Shown here in pieces: positions 1 to 16,625 of a DNA stretch of 64,000 nt (within the stretch, counting starts at the first letter, position 1; every line of letters starts with the position of its first letter). The notes under the pieces were generated by a model that ran no database searches, was not told the origin of the DNA, and saw nothing but the letters and a program-made list of their open reading frames with translations. The translations under genes were made by a program, and so were the position numbers. This DNA comes from Pseudomonas gingeri (lineage in GTDB: Bacteria; Pseudomonadota; Gammaproteobacteria; Pseudomonadales; Pseudomonadaceae), in contig NZ_JACAOS010000016.1 in assembly GCF_013386165.1 (NCBI RefSeq), positions 1-64,000 on the forward strand, written 5' to 3'.

Positions 1-36
1 GATAGCGGCAGGGAGAGCACCGCAAGGTTCAAGGGC

Positions 37-66
37 TCCATCGCGAGCAAGCTCGCTCCTACAAAT
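37..66. repeat. Single REP element
   Basis: A GC-rich imperfect palindrome (GCGAGCAAGCTCGC core) followed by TCCTACA. It matches the REP family that recurs at 36.1, 45.8, 54.5, 56.0 and 58.4 kb. Here it is a single copy with no inverted partner in view. Confidence 0.8.
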
Positions 67-109
67 CGGTGTGTACACCGCAAGGCTATCGTCGTGCCTG
101 GCTTGCCGC

Positions 110-130
110 TTGTAGCTTGTAGCTTGTAGC
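110..130. repeat. Three tandem copies of TTGTAGC
   Basis: Three perfect head-to-tail copies of a 7-base unit lie 47 bases upstream of birA. Length variation by slippage is possible. No function is evident. Confidence 0.7.
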
Positions 131-176
131 TGCCCTCATGGCTATCATGCCAACCTCATTGTGAGTCGAGACCTGC

Positions 177-1136
177 ATGCTGACGTTGTTGAAACTCCTC
201 AAAGATGGTCGATTCCACTCCGGACAAGCGCTGGGGGCGGCGTTGGGTGTCAGTCGCAGCGCTGTCTGGAAGCAGCTCCAACAGTTGGAGGCTGAGTTCG
301 GGCTGGTTATCCATAAAGTCCGTGGTCGGGGTTACCAGCTGGCCAATCCGCTGGTGCTGCTGAGCGAGCAGGAGATAGCGGCTGCAGCGCCTTCGACCCC
401 ATGGCCTGTTCACGTCTACCACAGCATCGACTCAACCAATGCCGAGGCACTGCGCCTGGTAGAGAGGGGCGCGGTTGCCCCCTTTATCGTCACTTCGGAG
501 CGACAGACCGCGGGGCGAGGGCGTAGGGGGCGGCAGTGGGTCAGTCCGTTCGCGGAAAACATCTATTACAGTCTGTTGCTCAGGATCGAAGGCGGCATGC
601 GCCAGTTGGAAGGCCTGAGTCTGGTGGTTGGCCTGGCCGTTTTGAGCGCATTGCGTGAGCTGGGCATCGCCCGGGCGGGGTTGAAGTGGCCAAACGACGT
701 TCTGGTCGACAACAAGAAGATCGCCGGCATCCTGCTCGAGCTGGTTGGTGATCCGGCGGATGTCTGTCATGTCGTGCTGGGGGTGGGGATCAACGTCAAT
801 ATGCAGGTGGCCGAGCAGGTGGACCAGCTATGGACATCGGCCCGCCTGGAAACCGGTCGCTCGATCGATCGCAACCAACTGATCGCTAGCCTGGGGGAAA
901 AGCTGCGCTTTTACCTGGAGTGGCATCAGTCCTCCGGTTTCGCCGCGATCCAGGCCGAGTGGGAGCAGAACCATCTCTGGCAGGGGCGCAAGGTTGCCCT
1001 GGTCGCCGGGGTGAGTCAGGTCGAAGGGATTGTGCTGGGGATCGATCAGCAGGGAGCCTTGCGCTTGCAGGTGGATGGCGTTGAAAAGGTCTTCAGTGGT
1101 GGCGAACTCAGCCTGCGCTTGCGCGACGATGCATGA
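177..1136 (+). CDS. birA: Biotin–protein ligase / biotin operon repressor BirA
   Basis: BirA makes biotinoyl-AMP, transfers biotin to the carrier subunit of acetyl-CoA carboxylase in the cytoplasm, and represses biotin synthesis genes. At 319 residues it has the length of bifunctional BirA. Residues 1–60 form a winged helix-turn-helix. The biotinoyl-AMP loop GRGRRGR is at 113–119, KWPND at 170–174 and the following KKIAG carries the expected active-site lysine. The last 45 residues fit the C-terminal SH3-like domain. The stop codon overlaps, as ATGA, the start of the coaX remnant, the normal birA–coaX junction in this genus. The reading frame is intact. Confidence 0.97.
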   Translation: MLTLLKLLKDGRFHSGQALGAALGVSRSAVWKQLQQLEAEFGLVIHKVRGRGYQLANPLVLLSEQEIAAAAPSTPWPVHVYHSIDSTNAEALRLVERGAVAPFIVTSERQTAGRGRRGRQWVSPFAENIYYSLLLRIEGGMRQLEGLSLVVGLAVLSALRELGIARAGLKWPNDVLVDNKKIAGILLELVGDPADVCHVVLGVGINVNMQVAEQVDQLWTSARLETGRSIDRNQLIASLGEKLRFYLEWHQSSGFAAIQAEWEQNHLWQGRKVALVAGVSQVEGIVLGIDQQGALRLQVDGVEKVFSGGELSLRLRDDA

Positions 1137-1219
1137 GTTCGAGGTTTAGCAAGGGCTGGGCGCATCGAGTGCCCGACCTGGTATTGATTGGCTTGTTGAT
1201 GGCGTGTCTGTTCGATTGA
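1133..1219 (+). pseudogene. coaX: Remnant of coaX (type III pantothenate kinase)
   Basis: A 28-codon open frame starts in the birA stop (ATGA). Its last 17 or so codons read RVPDLVLIGLLMACLFD, which matches the C-terminus that Pseudomonas CoaX proteins end with (a PDLV-x-x-GL-x-x-AC pattern, recalled from P. aeruginosa). The N-terminal hallmark of CoaX (a LDxGNS phosphate-binding motif) and about 220 further codons are missing. The gene sits exactly where coaX normally lies, between birA and the SPOR protein gene. The remnant keeps the start, the frame and the stop, so it looks like an in-frame internal deletion. It cannot encode a kinase. The assignment rests on a short match plus position. 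Confidence 0.72.
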
Positions 1220-1226
1220 GGTTCCT

Positions 1227-1673
1227 ATGCGTTGGTTGTTTCTGTTGTTGCTGGTGCTCAATGGTGTCTATTACGTCTGGCACCAGCAGGAAGCGCCCCT
1301 GAGGGCCAAGGAAGTCGCTCCTCTCTCGCTGTACCGCAGCGCTCACCAGGATATCCAGCTGCTGAGCGAATCGGATGGCGCCGGCGGGCGTCGCGCAGTC
1401 TCGGCGGCGCCGGAGCGCGAGGGTGATTGTGTCTATCTGGGCGCCGTGGCTCGCCAGGATCTGGCGCAGTCCATCGTGCAGCGCCTCCAGGGCAGCAATA
1501 TCAAGGCGCGGGCCGGCCAGGTGAATGTGCCGGATTCGGCGGGGTATTGGGTTCGGATCGCTCCCGAAAGCCAGCATTTGCTGGACGATGCCCTGCTGCA
1601 GAACCTTGCTAAAGAATTCAATGAGTTAAAACATAAAATAATGCCGTGCGAAGGCATTGCAACTGTCGAATAG
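1227..1673 (+). CDS. Small membrane-anchored SPOR-like protein
   Basis: A 148-residue protein with an N-terminal hydrophobic segment (residues 1–17, MRWLFLLLLVLNGVYYV), then a low-complexity linker and a C-terminal region from about residue 67 (CVYLGAV, then a region ending in GYWVRI) that resembles a SPOR fold. SPOR domains bind denuded peptidoglycan; no activity can be read here. It corresponds by position to the SPOR gene that follows coaX in other pseudomonads. It starts 8 bases after the coaX remnant and is probably in the birA transcript. The domain call is by overall pattern and is moderate. Confidence 0.75.
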   Translation: MRWLFLLLLVLNGVYYVWHQQEAPLRAKEVAPLSLYRSAHQDIQLLSESDGAGGRRAVSAAPEREGDCVYLGAVARQDLAQSIVQRLQGSNIKARAGQVNVPDSAGYWVRIAPESQHLLDDALLQNLAKEFNELKHKIMPCEGIATVE

Positions 1674-1774
1674 TTTGAATAGAATGGCGCCCGCTTCGCA
1701 GTGAACACCTCTTGAGGGACTGGCTACGAAGCGGGTCAACGCAGCTAACCTCATAATTTAAATGAGAAAAATGC

Positions 1775-1802
1775 TTGACAGAAGGTCGACATGGTGTAAA
1801 AT
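1775..1802 (+). promoter_or_regulatory. Sigma-70 promoter of the tRNA–tuf operon
   Basis: TTGACA at 1775–1780 and TAAAAT at 1797–1802 with a 16-base spacer, followed by a GC-rich discriminator 13 bases before tRNA-Tyr. A perfect -35 and a GC-rich start region are typical of growth-rate-regulated stable RNA promoters. Confidence 0.75.
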
Positions 1803-1815
1803 GTCGGCTCGCTTA

Positions 1816-1900
<85 letters not shown>

Positions 1901-1925
1901 TATTTAAGCGTGAGCTGCAAGCTCC

Positions 1926-1999
<74 letters not shown>

Positions 2000-2025
2000 A
2001 GTTTGCTGTTTGTGCACCGTGTTTC

Positions 2026-2101
2026 GCTCTTGTAGCTCAGTTGGTAGAGCACACCCTTGGTAAGGGTGAGGTCAGCGGTTCAAATCCGCTCAAGAGCTCC
2101 A
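2026..2101 (+). tRNA. tRNA-Thr (GGT)
   Basis: A 76-base cloverleaf with acceptor stem GCTCTTG/CAAGAGC, encoded CCA, and anticodon GGT at 2059–2061. It is followed after 85 bases by the tuf start codon, as in the tRNA–tufB operon. Confidence 0.97.
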
Positions 2102-2186
2102 TAACAACAAGGCAGATATGCAAATATCTGCCTTTGTTTTAATGGCTGATGTAGCTTGCTTAATTCTTCTCCTAAGGGTGATTTCG

Positions 2187-3380
<1,194 letters not shown>

Positions 3381-3434
3381 GTAGTTGAAATGCCTCTCTC
3401 AGGTCGACATAATGGTCGGCCTGATTCAAGTTTT

Positions 3435-3510
3435 AGGTCAGTAGCTCAATTGGCAGAGCGACGGTCTCCAAAACCGTAGGTTGGGGGTTCGATTCCCTCC
3501 TGACCTGCCA
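3435..3510 (+). tRNA. tRNA-Trp (CCA)
   Basis: A 76-base cloverleaf with acceptor stem AGGTCAG/CTGACCT, encoded CCA end, and anticodon CCA at 3468–3470. It sits between tuf and secE, the usual place in Pseudomonas, and is probably processed from a transcript continuing into secE–nusG. Confidence 0.97.
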
Positions 3511-3555
3511 GATTCACTCGGTGTGTCTGGCTTTCTTTTCACAGGATCCTCTTAG

Positions 3556-3924
3556 ATGACCTCCAACGTTGAAGCCCAAGGCTCTCGCTTCGATCTTCTC
3601 AAGTGGCTCGTCGTAGTCGCTTTGGTGGTGATTGGTGTTGTTGGCAACCAGTACTATCATGGTTCGCCGATCCTGTACCGCGTACTGGCTCTGCTTGTCA
3701 TCGCTGCTGTAGCTGCCTTTGTAGGCCTGCAGACCGCGAAAGGCAAGTCGTTCTTCGTACTGGCAAAGGAAGCTCGTACCGAGATTCGTAAAGTCGTATG
3801 GCCGACTCGCCAAGAAACCACGCAGACCACGCTGATCGTGGTGGCTGTTGTTCTGGTAATGGCGTTGCTGTTGTGGGGGCTCGATTCCCTGCTCGGCTGG
3901 CTTGTTTCCTCGATTGTAGGCTAA
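3556..3924 (+). CDS. secE: Preprotein translocase subunit SecE
   Basis: SecE clamps SecY in the inner-membrane SecYEG protein-export channel. The 122-residue product has the long three-segment form: hydrophobic stretches at about residues 16–34, 42–60 and 92–120. The conserved cytoplasmic amphipathic region with KVVWPTRQET precedes the last segment. It is followed after 9 bases by nusG, the universal secE–nusG pairing. Confidence 0.97.
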   Translation: MTSNVEAQGSRFDLLKWLVVVALVVIGVVGNQYYHGSPILYRVLALLVIAAVAAFVGLQTAKGKSFFVLAKEARTEIRKVVWPTRQETTQTTLIVVAVVLVMALLLWGLDSLLGWLVSSIVG

Positions 3925-3933
3925 GGGTGTCCC

Positions 3934-4467
3934 GTGGCTAAGCGTTGGTACGTTGTGCATGCTTACTCGGGTTACGAGAAGCATGTTATGCGCTCGTTGG
4001 TCGAGCGTGTGAAGCTGGCAGGCATGGAAGATGGCTTCGGCGAAATTCTGGTCCCTACTGAAGAAGTAGTGGAAATGCGTAACGGCCAGAAGCGCAAGAG
4101 TGAGCGTAAATTCTTCCCTGGCTACGTGCTGGTGCAGATGGATATGAACGAGGGTACTTGGCACTTGGTCAAGGACACACCTCGGGTGATGGGTTTCATC
4201 GGCGGTACCGCCGACAAGCCTGCACCGATCACCGACAAAGAAGCAGAAGCGATTCTGCGTCGTGTCGCTGATGGCAGCGACAAGCCGAAGCCGAAGACGC
4301 TCTTCGAGCCAGGTGAAGTCGTGCGTGTTACCGATGGTCCGTTCGCTGATTTCAACGGCACCGTCGAAGAGGTCAACTACGAAAAGAGCCGCATCCAGGT
4401 GGCCGTGCTCATTTTCGGACGCTCTACTCCGGTAGAGTTGGAGTTTAGCCAGGTCGAAAAGGTCTAG
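3934..4467 (+). CDS. nusG: Transcription elongation/antitermination factor NusG
   Basis: NusG binds RNA polymerase and couples it to Rho or to the ribosome. The 177-residue product begins with GTG (MAKRWYVVHAYSGYEK). An N-terminal NGN domain holds the FFPGYVLV segment, and a C-terminal KOW domain starts near residue 125 (FEPGEVVRVTDGPF). It closes the secE–nusG unit; a strong terminator-like hairpin follows 15 bases after the stop. Confidence 0.98.
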   Translation: MAKRWYVVHAYSGYEKHVMRSLVERVKLAGMEDGFGEILVPTEEVVEMRNGQKRKSERKFFPGYVLVQMDMNEGTWHLVKDTPRVMGFIGGTADKPAPITDKEAEAILRRVADGSDKPKPKTLFEPGEVVRVTDGPFADFNGTVEEVNYEKSRIQVAVLIFGRSTPVELEFSQVEKV

Positions 4468-4482
4468 CTGAACAAGCATCCC

Positions 4483-4513
4483 AACCCCACAGTCCAAGGC
4501 TGTGGGGTTTTGT
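4483..4513 (+). terminator. Intrinsic terminator after nusG
   Basis: A perfect 10-base stem, AACCCCACAG at 4483–4492 with CTGTGGGGTT at 4500–4509, loop of 7, followed by a short T-rich tail (TTG). It separates secE–nusG from the rplK–rplA unit. Confidence 0.8.
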
Positions 4514-4584
4514 CGTCACTGGGATAAACGCGCAAGTAACCGGGGAGCCTTTCGAGGCGTTCGAACCCGTAATTGGAGTGCCTC

Positions 4585-5016
4585 ATGGCCAAGAAGATTA
4601 CCGCTTACATCAAGCTGCAAGTGAAGGCCGCTCAGGCCAACCCTAGCCCACCCGTCGGTCCAGCTCTGGGTCAGCACGGCGTGAACATCATGGAATTCTG
4701 CAAGGCCTTCAACGCCCGTACTCAGGGTCTTGAGCCAGGTCTGCCGACTCCAGTGATCATCACTGTATACAGCGACCGTAGCTTCACTTTCGAAACCAAG
4801 TCGACCCCGGCTTCGGTTCTGTTGAAGAAAGCTGCTGGTCTGACTAGCGGTTCCGCTCGTCCTAACACCGTTAAGGTTGGCACCGTGACCCGTGCTCAGC
4901 TGGAAGAAATCGCGAAAACCAAAAACGCGGATCTGACTGCAGCTGATATGGATGCAGCCGTGCGTACCATCGCCGGCTCTGCTCGTAGCATGGGCCTTAA
5001 CGTGGAGGGTGTGTAA
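4585..5016 (+). CDS. rplK: 50S ribosomal protein L11
   Basis: L11 forms the GTPase-associated centre with 23S rRNA and L10/L12. The start is placed at the ATG of MAKKITAYIK, with TTGGAG upstream, giving the family length of 143 residues; an upstream ATG at 4573 would add four residues. The N-terminal domain has the proline-rich PSPPVGPALGQHGVN stretch and the C-terminal RNA-binding domain holds the SARSMG motif. The stop overlaps the rplA start by one base, so translation of L11 and L1 is coupled, as needed for L1 feedback control. Confidence 0.98.
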   Translation: MAKKITAYIKLQVKAAQANPSPPVGPALGQHGVNIMEFCKAFNARTQGLEPGLPTPVIITVYSDRSFTFETKSTPASVLLKKAAGLTSGSARPNTVKVGTVTRAQLEEIAKTKNADLTAADMDAAVRTIAGSARSMGLNVEGV

Positions 5017-5711
5017 TGGCTAAGCTGACCAAGCGCCAAAAGGCTATCGCCGGCAAAATCGAAGCAGGCAAGGCCTACAACTTTGTAGAAGCCGCCGCTC
5101 TGCTGGCTGAGCTGTCGACTGTCAAGTTCAGCGAGTCGTTTGACGTTGCTGTAAACCTGGGCGTTGACCCACGTAAATCCGACCAGGTCGTACGTAGCGC
5201 TACCGTGCTGCCACACGGCACTGGCAAGACCGTTCGCGTTGCCGTGTTCACCCAGGGTCCAGCTGCTGAAGCTGCTCTGGCTGCCGGCGCCGATCGCGTT
5301 GGTATGGACGACCTGGCTGCCGAAATGAAAGGCGGCGACCTGAACTATGACGTCGTTATTGCTTCCCCGGACGCAATGCGTGTTGTAGGTCAACTGGGTC
5401 AGATCCTCGGTCCACGTGGTCTGATGCCTAACCCGAAAGTCGGCACCGTAACGCCAGACGTCGCCACCGCGGTGAAAAACGCCAAGGCTGGTCAGGTCCG
5501 TTATCGCACCGACAAGAACGGTATCATCCACACCTCCGTTGGCAAGATCGGCTTCGATGCCGTCAAGCTGAAGGAAAACGTTGAAGCCCTGATCGCTGAC
5601 CTGAAGCGTATCAAGCCAGCTTCCTCGAAAGGTATCTACGTCAAGCGCGTTACCCTGAGCACCACCATGGGTCCAGGCCTGGTCATCGACCAGAGCTCCC
5701 TGGAAGCGTAA
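5016..5711 (+). CDS. rplA: 50S ribosomal protein L1
   Basis: L1 forms the mobile stalk near the E site and, in enteric bacteria, represses its own operon by binding the L11 leader. The 231-residue product has the usual length. The family signature LGPRGLMPNPKVGTVT lies near residues 129–144. Its ATG overlaps the last base of rplK. A hairpin and a 200-base leader separate it from rplJ. Confidence 0.98.
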   Translation: MAKLTKRQKAIAGKIEAGKAYNFVEAAALLAELSTVKFSESFDVAVNLGVDPRKSDQVVRSATVLPHGTGKTVRVAVFTQGPAAEAALAAGADRVGMDDLAAEMKGGDLNYDVVIASPDAMRVVGQLGQILGPRGLMPNPKVGTVTPDVATAVKNAKAGQVRYRTDKNGIIHTSVGKIGFDAVKLKENVEALIADLKRIKPASSKGIYVKRVTLSTTMGPGLVIDQSSLEA

Positions 5712-5911
5712 GACGCGTATTGGCGCAAGCGATTGCGCCAATCGAAAAAAATTGGGGTCCCTGCCTGGCGGGGGCTATCCAAGACCGTAGGCGGCGCAAG
5801 TCTTAAACCTCAAGCCTACGCAGATGGTGCTCCCGGTTCCTTACCGAATCAGACACCAAAACGACATCCGGCTTCGGCCAGATGAAACGGTAACAAGCAG
5901 GAGTTAAACCC
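5712..5911 (+). promoter_or_regulatory. rplJ leader with hairpin (candidate L10/L12 autoregulatory region)
   Basis: A 200-base non-coding leader. A 10-base stem (ATTGGCGCAA at 5719–5728 with TTGCGCCAAT at 5733–5742) is followed by A-rich sequence rather than T's, so it is not a clear terminator. The remaining 165 bases up to rplJ hold several short GC-rich complementary stretches. In other gammaproteobacteria this region binds L10–L12 for feedback; the position fits, but I did not fold it. Confidence 0.5.
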
Positions 5912-6412
5912 GTGGCAATTAAACTCGAAGACAAGAAGGCCATCGTCGCTGAAGTCAACGAGGCTGCCAAAGTCGCTCTGTCCGCTGTCGTGGCTGATGC
6001 CCGTGGCGTAACAGTAGGCGCGATGACCGGACTCCGTAAAGAGGCCCGCGAAGCTGGCGTATACGTACGTGTCGTACGTAACACCCTGCTCAAGCGCGCT
6101 GTTGAAGGCACCGAGTACTCGGTCCTCAACGACGTGTTCAAAGGCCCGACCCTGATTGCTTTCTCCAAGGAACACCCGGGCGCTGCTGCTCGTCTGTTCA
6201 AAGAGTTCGCAAAGGGTCAGGACAAGTTCGAGATCAAGGCAGCTGCGTTCGAGGGCAAGTTCCTCGCAGCAAATCAGATCGACGTACTGGCAACCTTGCC
6301 GACCCGTGACGAAGCAATCTCCCAGCTGATGAGCGTGATTCAAGGCGCTACCAGCAAGTTGGCTCGTACTCTGGCGGCTATTCGCGACCAGAAAGAAGCC
6401 GTTGCAGCCTAA
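5912..6412 (+). CDS. rplJ: 50S ribosomal protein L10
   Basis: L10 anchors L7/L12 dimers to form the stalk that recruits translation factors. The product has 166 residues and starts with GTG (MAIKLEDKKAIVAEV), after a leader containing AGGAG. The N-terminal rRNA-binding domain (VVRNTLLKRAVEGT near residues 53–66) and the C-terminal helix that binds L12 are both present. It is followed by rplL after 78 bases, as in the L10 operon. Confidence 0.98.
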   Translation: MAIKLEDKKAIVAEVNEAAKVALSAVVADARGVTVGAMTGLRKEAREAGVYVRVVRNTLLKRAVEGTEYSVLNDVFKGPTLIAFSKEHPGAAARLFKEFAKGQDKFEIKAAAFEGKFLAANQIDVLATLPTRDEAISQLMSVIQGATSKLARTLAAIRDQKEAVAA

Positions 6413-6490
6413 GGCTGAGCACTTCTTTTCGCGTATTTTTGTTTATTTCGATGGTCGCGTAGGCCGTCCCCCAATTCAGGAAATACAGTA

Positions 6491-6856
6491 ATGTCTATCT
6501 CCCAAGAAGATATCCTCAACGCCGTAGCTGAAATGTCGGTTCTGCAGGTTGTTGAGCTGATCAAAGCTTTCGAAGAAAAATTCGGCGTGACCGCTGCTGC
6601 TGCTTCGGCAGGTCCTGCTGCTGCTGCCGCTGTTGTTGAAGAGCAAACTGAATTCAACGTCATGCTGCTGGAAGCTGGCGAGAAGAAAGTTAACGTGATC
6701 AAGGCAGTACGTGAACTGACCGGTCTGGGCCTGAAAGAAGCCAAGGCTGTAGTTGACGGCGCTCCTGCGCTGGTTCTGGAAGCTGTTGCCAAAGACGCAG
6801 CTGACAAAGCCAAAGCAACACTGGAAGAAGCTGGCGCTAAAGTCGAGCTGAAGTAA
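6491..6856 (+). CDS. rplL: 50S ribosomal protein L7/L12
   Basis: The stalk protein that contacts EF-Tu and EF-G. The 121-residue product has an N-terminal dimerisation domain, an alanine-rich hinge (about residues 36–52, AAAASAGPAAAAAVV) and a C-terminal factor-binding domain with KVNVIKAVRELTGLGLKEAK. Codon use is strongly biased, as expected for a protein present in several copies per ribosome. An attenuator hairpin follows before rpoB. Confidence 0.98.
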   Translation: MSISQEDILNAVAEMSVLQVVELIKAFEEKFGVTAAAASAGPAAAAAVVEEQTEFNVMLLEAGEKKVNVIKAVRELTGLGLKEAKAVVDGAPALVLEAVAKDAADKAKATLEEAGAKVELK

Positions 6857-6902
6857 GCTTTGACTTTGCGTCTCCAGCCCGAGCGTTAAGCGACAGGCTG
6901 AT

Positions 6903-6931
6903 GGCTGGTGGCTCTTGCCACCGGCCTTTTT
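6903..6931 (+). terminator. rplL–rpoB attenuator
   Basis: A 10-base stem (GGCTGGTGGC at 6903–6912 with GCCACCGGCC at 6917–6926, one G·T pair), a TCTT tetraloop and five T's. It has the form of an intrinsic terminator. Since rpoB follows with no obvious new promoter, partial read-through would set the polymerase-to-L12 ratio, as known for the same junction in enteric bacteria. Confidence 0.85.
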
Positions 6932-7076
6932 CCGTTATTGGCAGCCGGCTCGGCCGGCGCCTCTAACGTGCTTCAACCACCCGATGCGGTGGCGCAGACC
7001 ATGGGGTCTGCACGATTTTCTGGCTGCTCCCGTCGGGAGAGGCCAAACAAGCAGGTGACCAAGCTGGGGAACGCTG

Positions 7077-11150
<4,074 letters not shown>

Positions 11151-11165
11151 CACGTGACGCGAATC

Positions 11166-11192
11166 GAGAGCGGGGCTGTACTGCCCGCTCTC
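11166..11192 (+). other. rpoB–rpoC intercistronic hairpin
   Basis: A perfect 9-base stem (GAGAGCGGG at 11166–11174 with CCCGCTCTC at 11184–11192) without a T tract, ending 10 bases before the rpoC ribosome binding site AGGAGG. It is not a terminator; it could mark RNA processing or set rpoC translation. Confidence 0.6.
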
Positions 11193-11214
11193 TGCTCCGC
11201 CAGGAGGAAAGGCC

Positions 11215-15414
<4,200 letters not shown>

Positions 15415-15431
15415 GTTCTGCGGTAGTGAGA

Positions 15432-15511
15432 ACAAGGCCCTGGTAGCCTCCGCCAAGGCCATCGCGACATTTTTTGTTGCGATGGTCGGTGTGAGGAGAT
15501 CGGGGCCTTGT
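15432..15511 (+). other. Nested palindromes between rpoC and rpsL
   Basis: An outer 9-base pair of arms (ACAAGGCCC at 15432–15440, GGGCCTTGT at 15503–15511) encloses an inner 10-base stem (CCATCGCGAC at 15459–15468, GTTGCGATGG at 15476–15485). There is no T tract behind the outer arm. The structure ends next to the rpsL promoter. It may end or process the rpoBC message. Confidence 0.6.
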
Positions 15512-15512
15512 C

Positions 15513-15541
15513 TTGACTGGGGACAAGATCCTCTTTAGACT
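15513..15541 (+). promoter_or_regulatory. Sigma-70 promoter of the str operon
   Basis: TTGACT at 15513–15518 and TAGACT at 15536–15541 with a 17-base spacer, 91 bases upstream of rpsL. It begins two bases after the palindrome. Confidence 0.65.
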
Positions 15542-15632
15542 CTTGTACCCCTAAATTTGGCGGGAATTCGTTCCTGCCATTTTGCTTTTCTTGCAAGACA
15601 ATAGCGTCGCAAGACAACAGTGGAGCTAGTAG

Positions 15633-16004
15633 ATGGCAACTATCAACCAGCTGGTACGTCAGCCGCGTAAGCGTATCGTCGAGAAATCCGACGTACCTGC
15701 GCTGCAGAACTGCCCGCAACGTCGTGGCGTGTGCACCCGTGTGTACACCACCACGCCGAAAAAACCTAACTCGGCACTGCGTAAAGTATGCCGTGTGCGC
15801 CTGACCAACGGTTTCGAGGTTTCCTCGTACATCGGTGGTGAAGGTCACAACCTGCAAGAGCACAGCGTGGTCCTGATTCGTGGTGGTCGTGTAAAAGACT
15901 TGCCAGGTGTTCGTTACCACACCGTTCGCGGCTCCCTGGATACCTCCGGCGTCAAAGGTCGTAACCAAGGTCGTTCGAAATACGGTACCAAGCGTCCGAA
16001 GTAA
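15633..16004 (+). CDS. rpsL: 30S ribosomal protein S12
   Basis: S12 lies at the decoding centre. The 123-residue product carries KK at 43–44 in [11 protein letters not shown] and K88 in [12 protein letters not shown], the wild-type residues at the streptomycin-resistance positions, so a sensitive allele is predicted. GGAGCT precedes the ATG. It is the first gene of the str operon (rpsL–rpsG–fusA–tuf). Confidence 0.98.
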
Positions 16005-16124
16005 TCGGCCGTTTGTTGCAGTAACTGATTTTTATTTTTTTGAGTCGATAAGAGTAAGGTCGGGCGTACATCCACTGGGTGTCATGTTCCCGGGCTAACC
16101 TGAAGACCGTTTGAGGGCTTATCA

Positions 16125-16595
16125 ATGCCAAGACGTCGTGTAGCAGCCAAGCGTGAGATTCTGGACGATCCGAAATACGGTAGCCAGATTCTCGCCAAAT
16201 TCATGAACCACGTGATGGAAAGCGGCAAAAAAGCCGTGGCCGAACGTATCGTTTATGGTGCTCTGGAAAAAGTTAAAGAGCGCAAGAACGCCGACCCCCT
16301 GGAACTCTTCGAGAAAGCACTCGACGCCATCGCTCCGCTGGTCGAAGTGAAGTCGCGCCGTGTAGGCGGTGCTACTTACCAGGTTCCGGTCGAAGTTCGT
16401 CCGTCCCGTCGTAACGCTTTGGCAATGCGCTGGTTGGTAGACTTCGCCCGCAAGCGCGGCGAGAAGTCCATGGCTCTGCGTTTGGCTGGCGAACTGTTGG
16501 ACGCCGCTGAAGGTAAAGGTGCTGCAGTTAAGAAGCGTGAAGACGTGCACCGTATGGCTGAAGCCAACAAGGCTTTCTCGCACTACCGCTTCTAA
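16125..16595 (+). CDS. rpsG: 30S ribosomal protein S7
   Basis: S7 starts assembly of the 30S head and, in enteric bacteria, represses the str operon. The 156-residue product starts MPRRRVAAKREI and has the conserved GGATYQVPVEVR stretch near residues 82–93. It follows rpsL by 120 bases, a gap in which S7 could bind its message; I did not identify the exact site. A 30-base gap leads to fusA. Confidence 0.98.
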   Translation: MPRRRVAAKREILDDPKYGSQILAKFMNHVMESGKKAVAERIVYGALEKVKERKNADPLELFEKALDAIAPLVEVKSRRVGGATYQVPVEVRPSRRNALAMRWLVDFARKRGEKSMALRLAGELLDAAEGKGAAVKKREDVHRMAEANKAFSHYRF

Positions 16596-16625
16596 TTTTA
16601 GCGTCACTCAATTTGCGAGGGCTTT

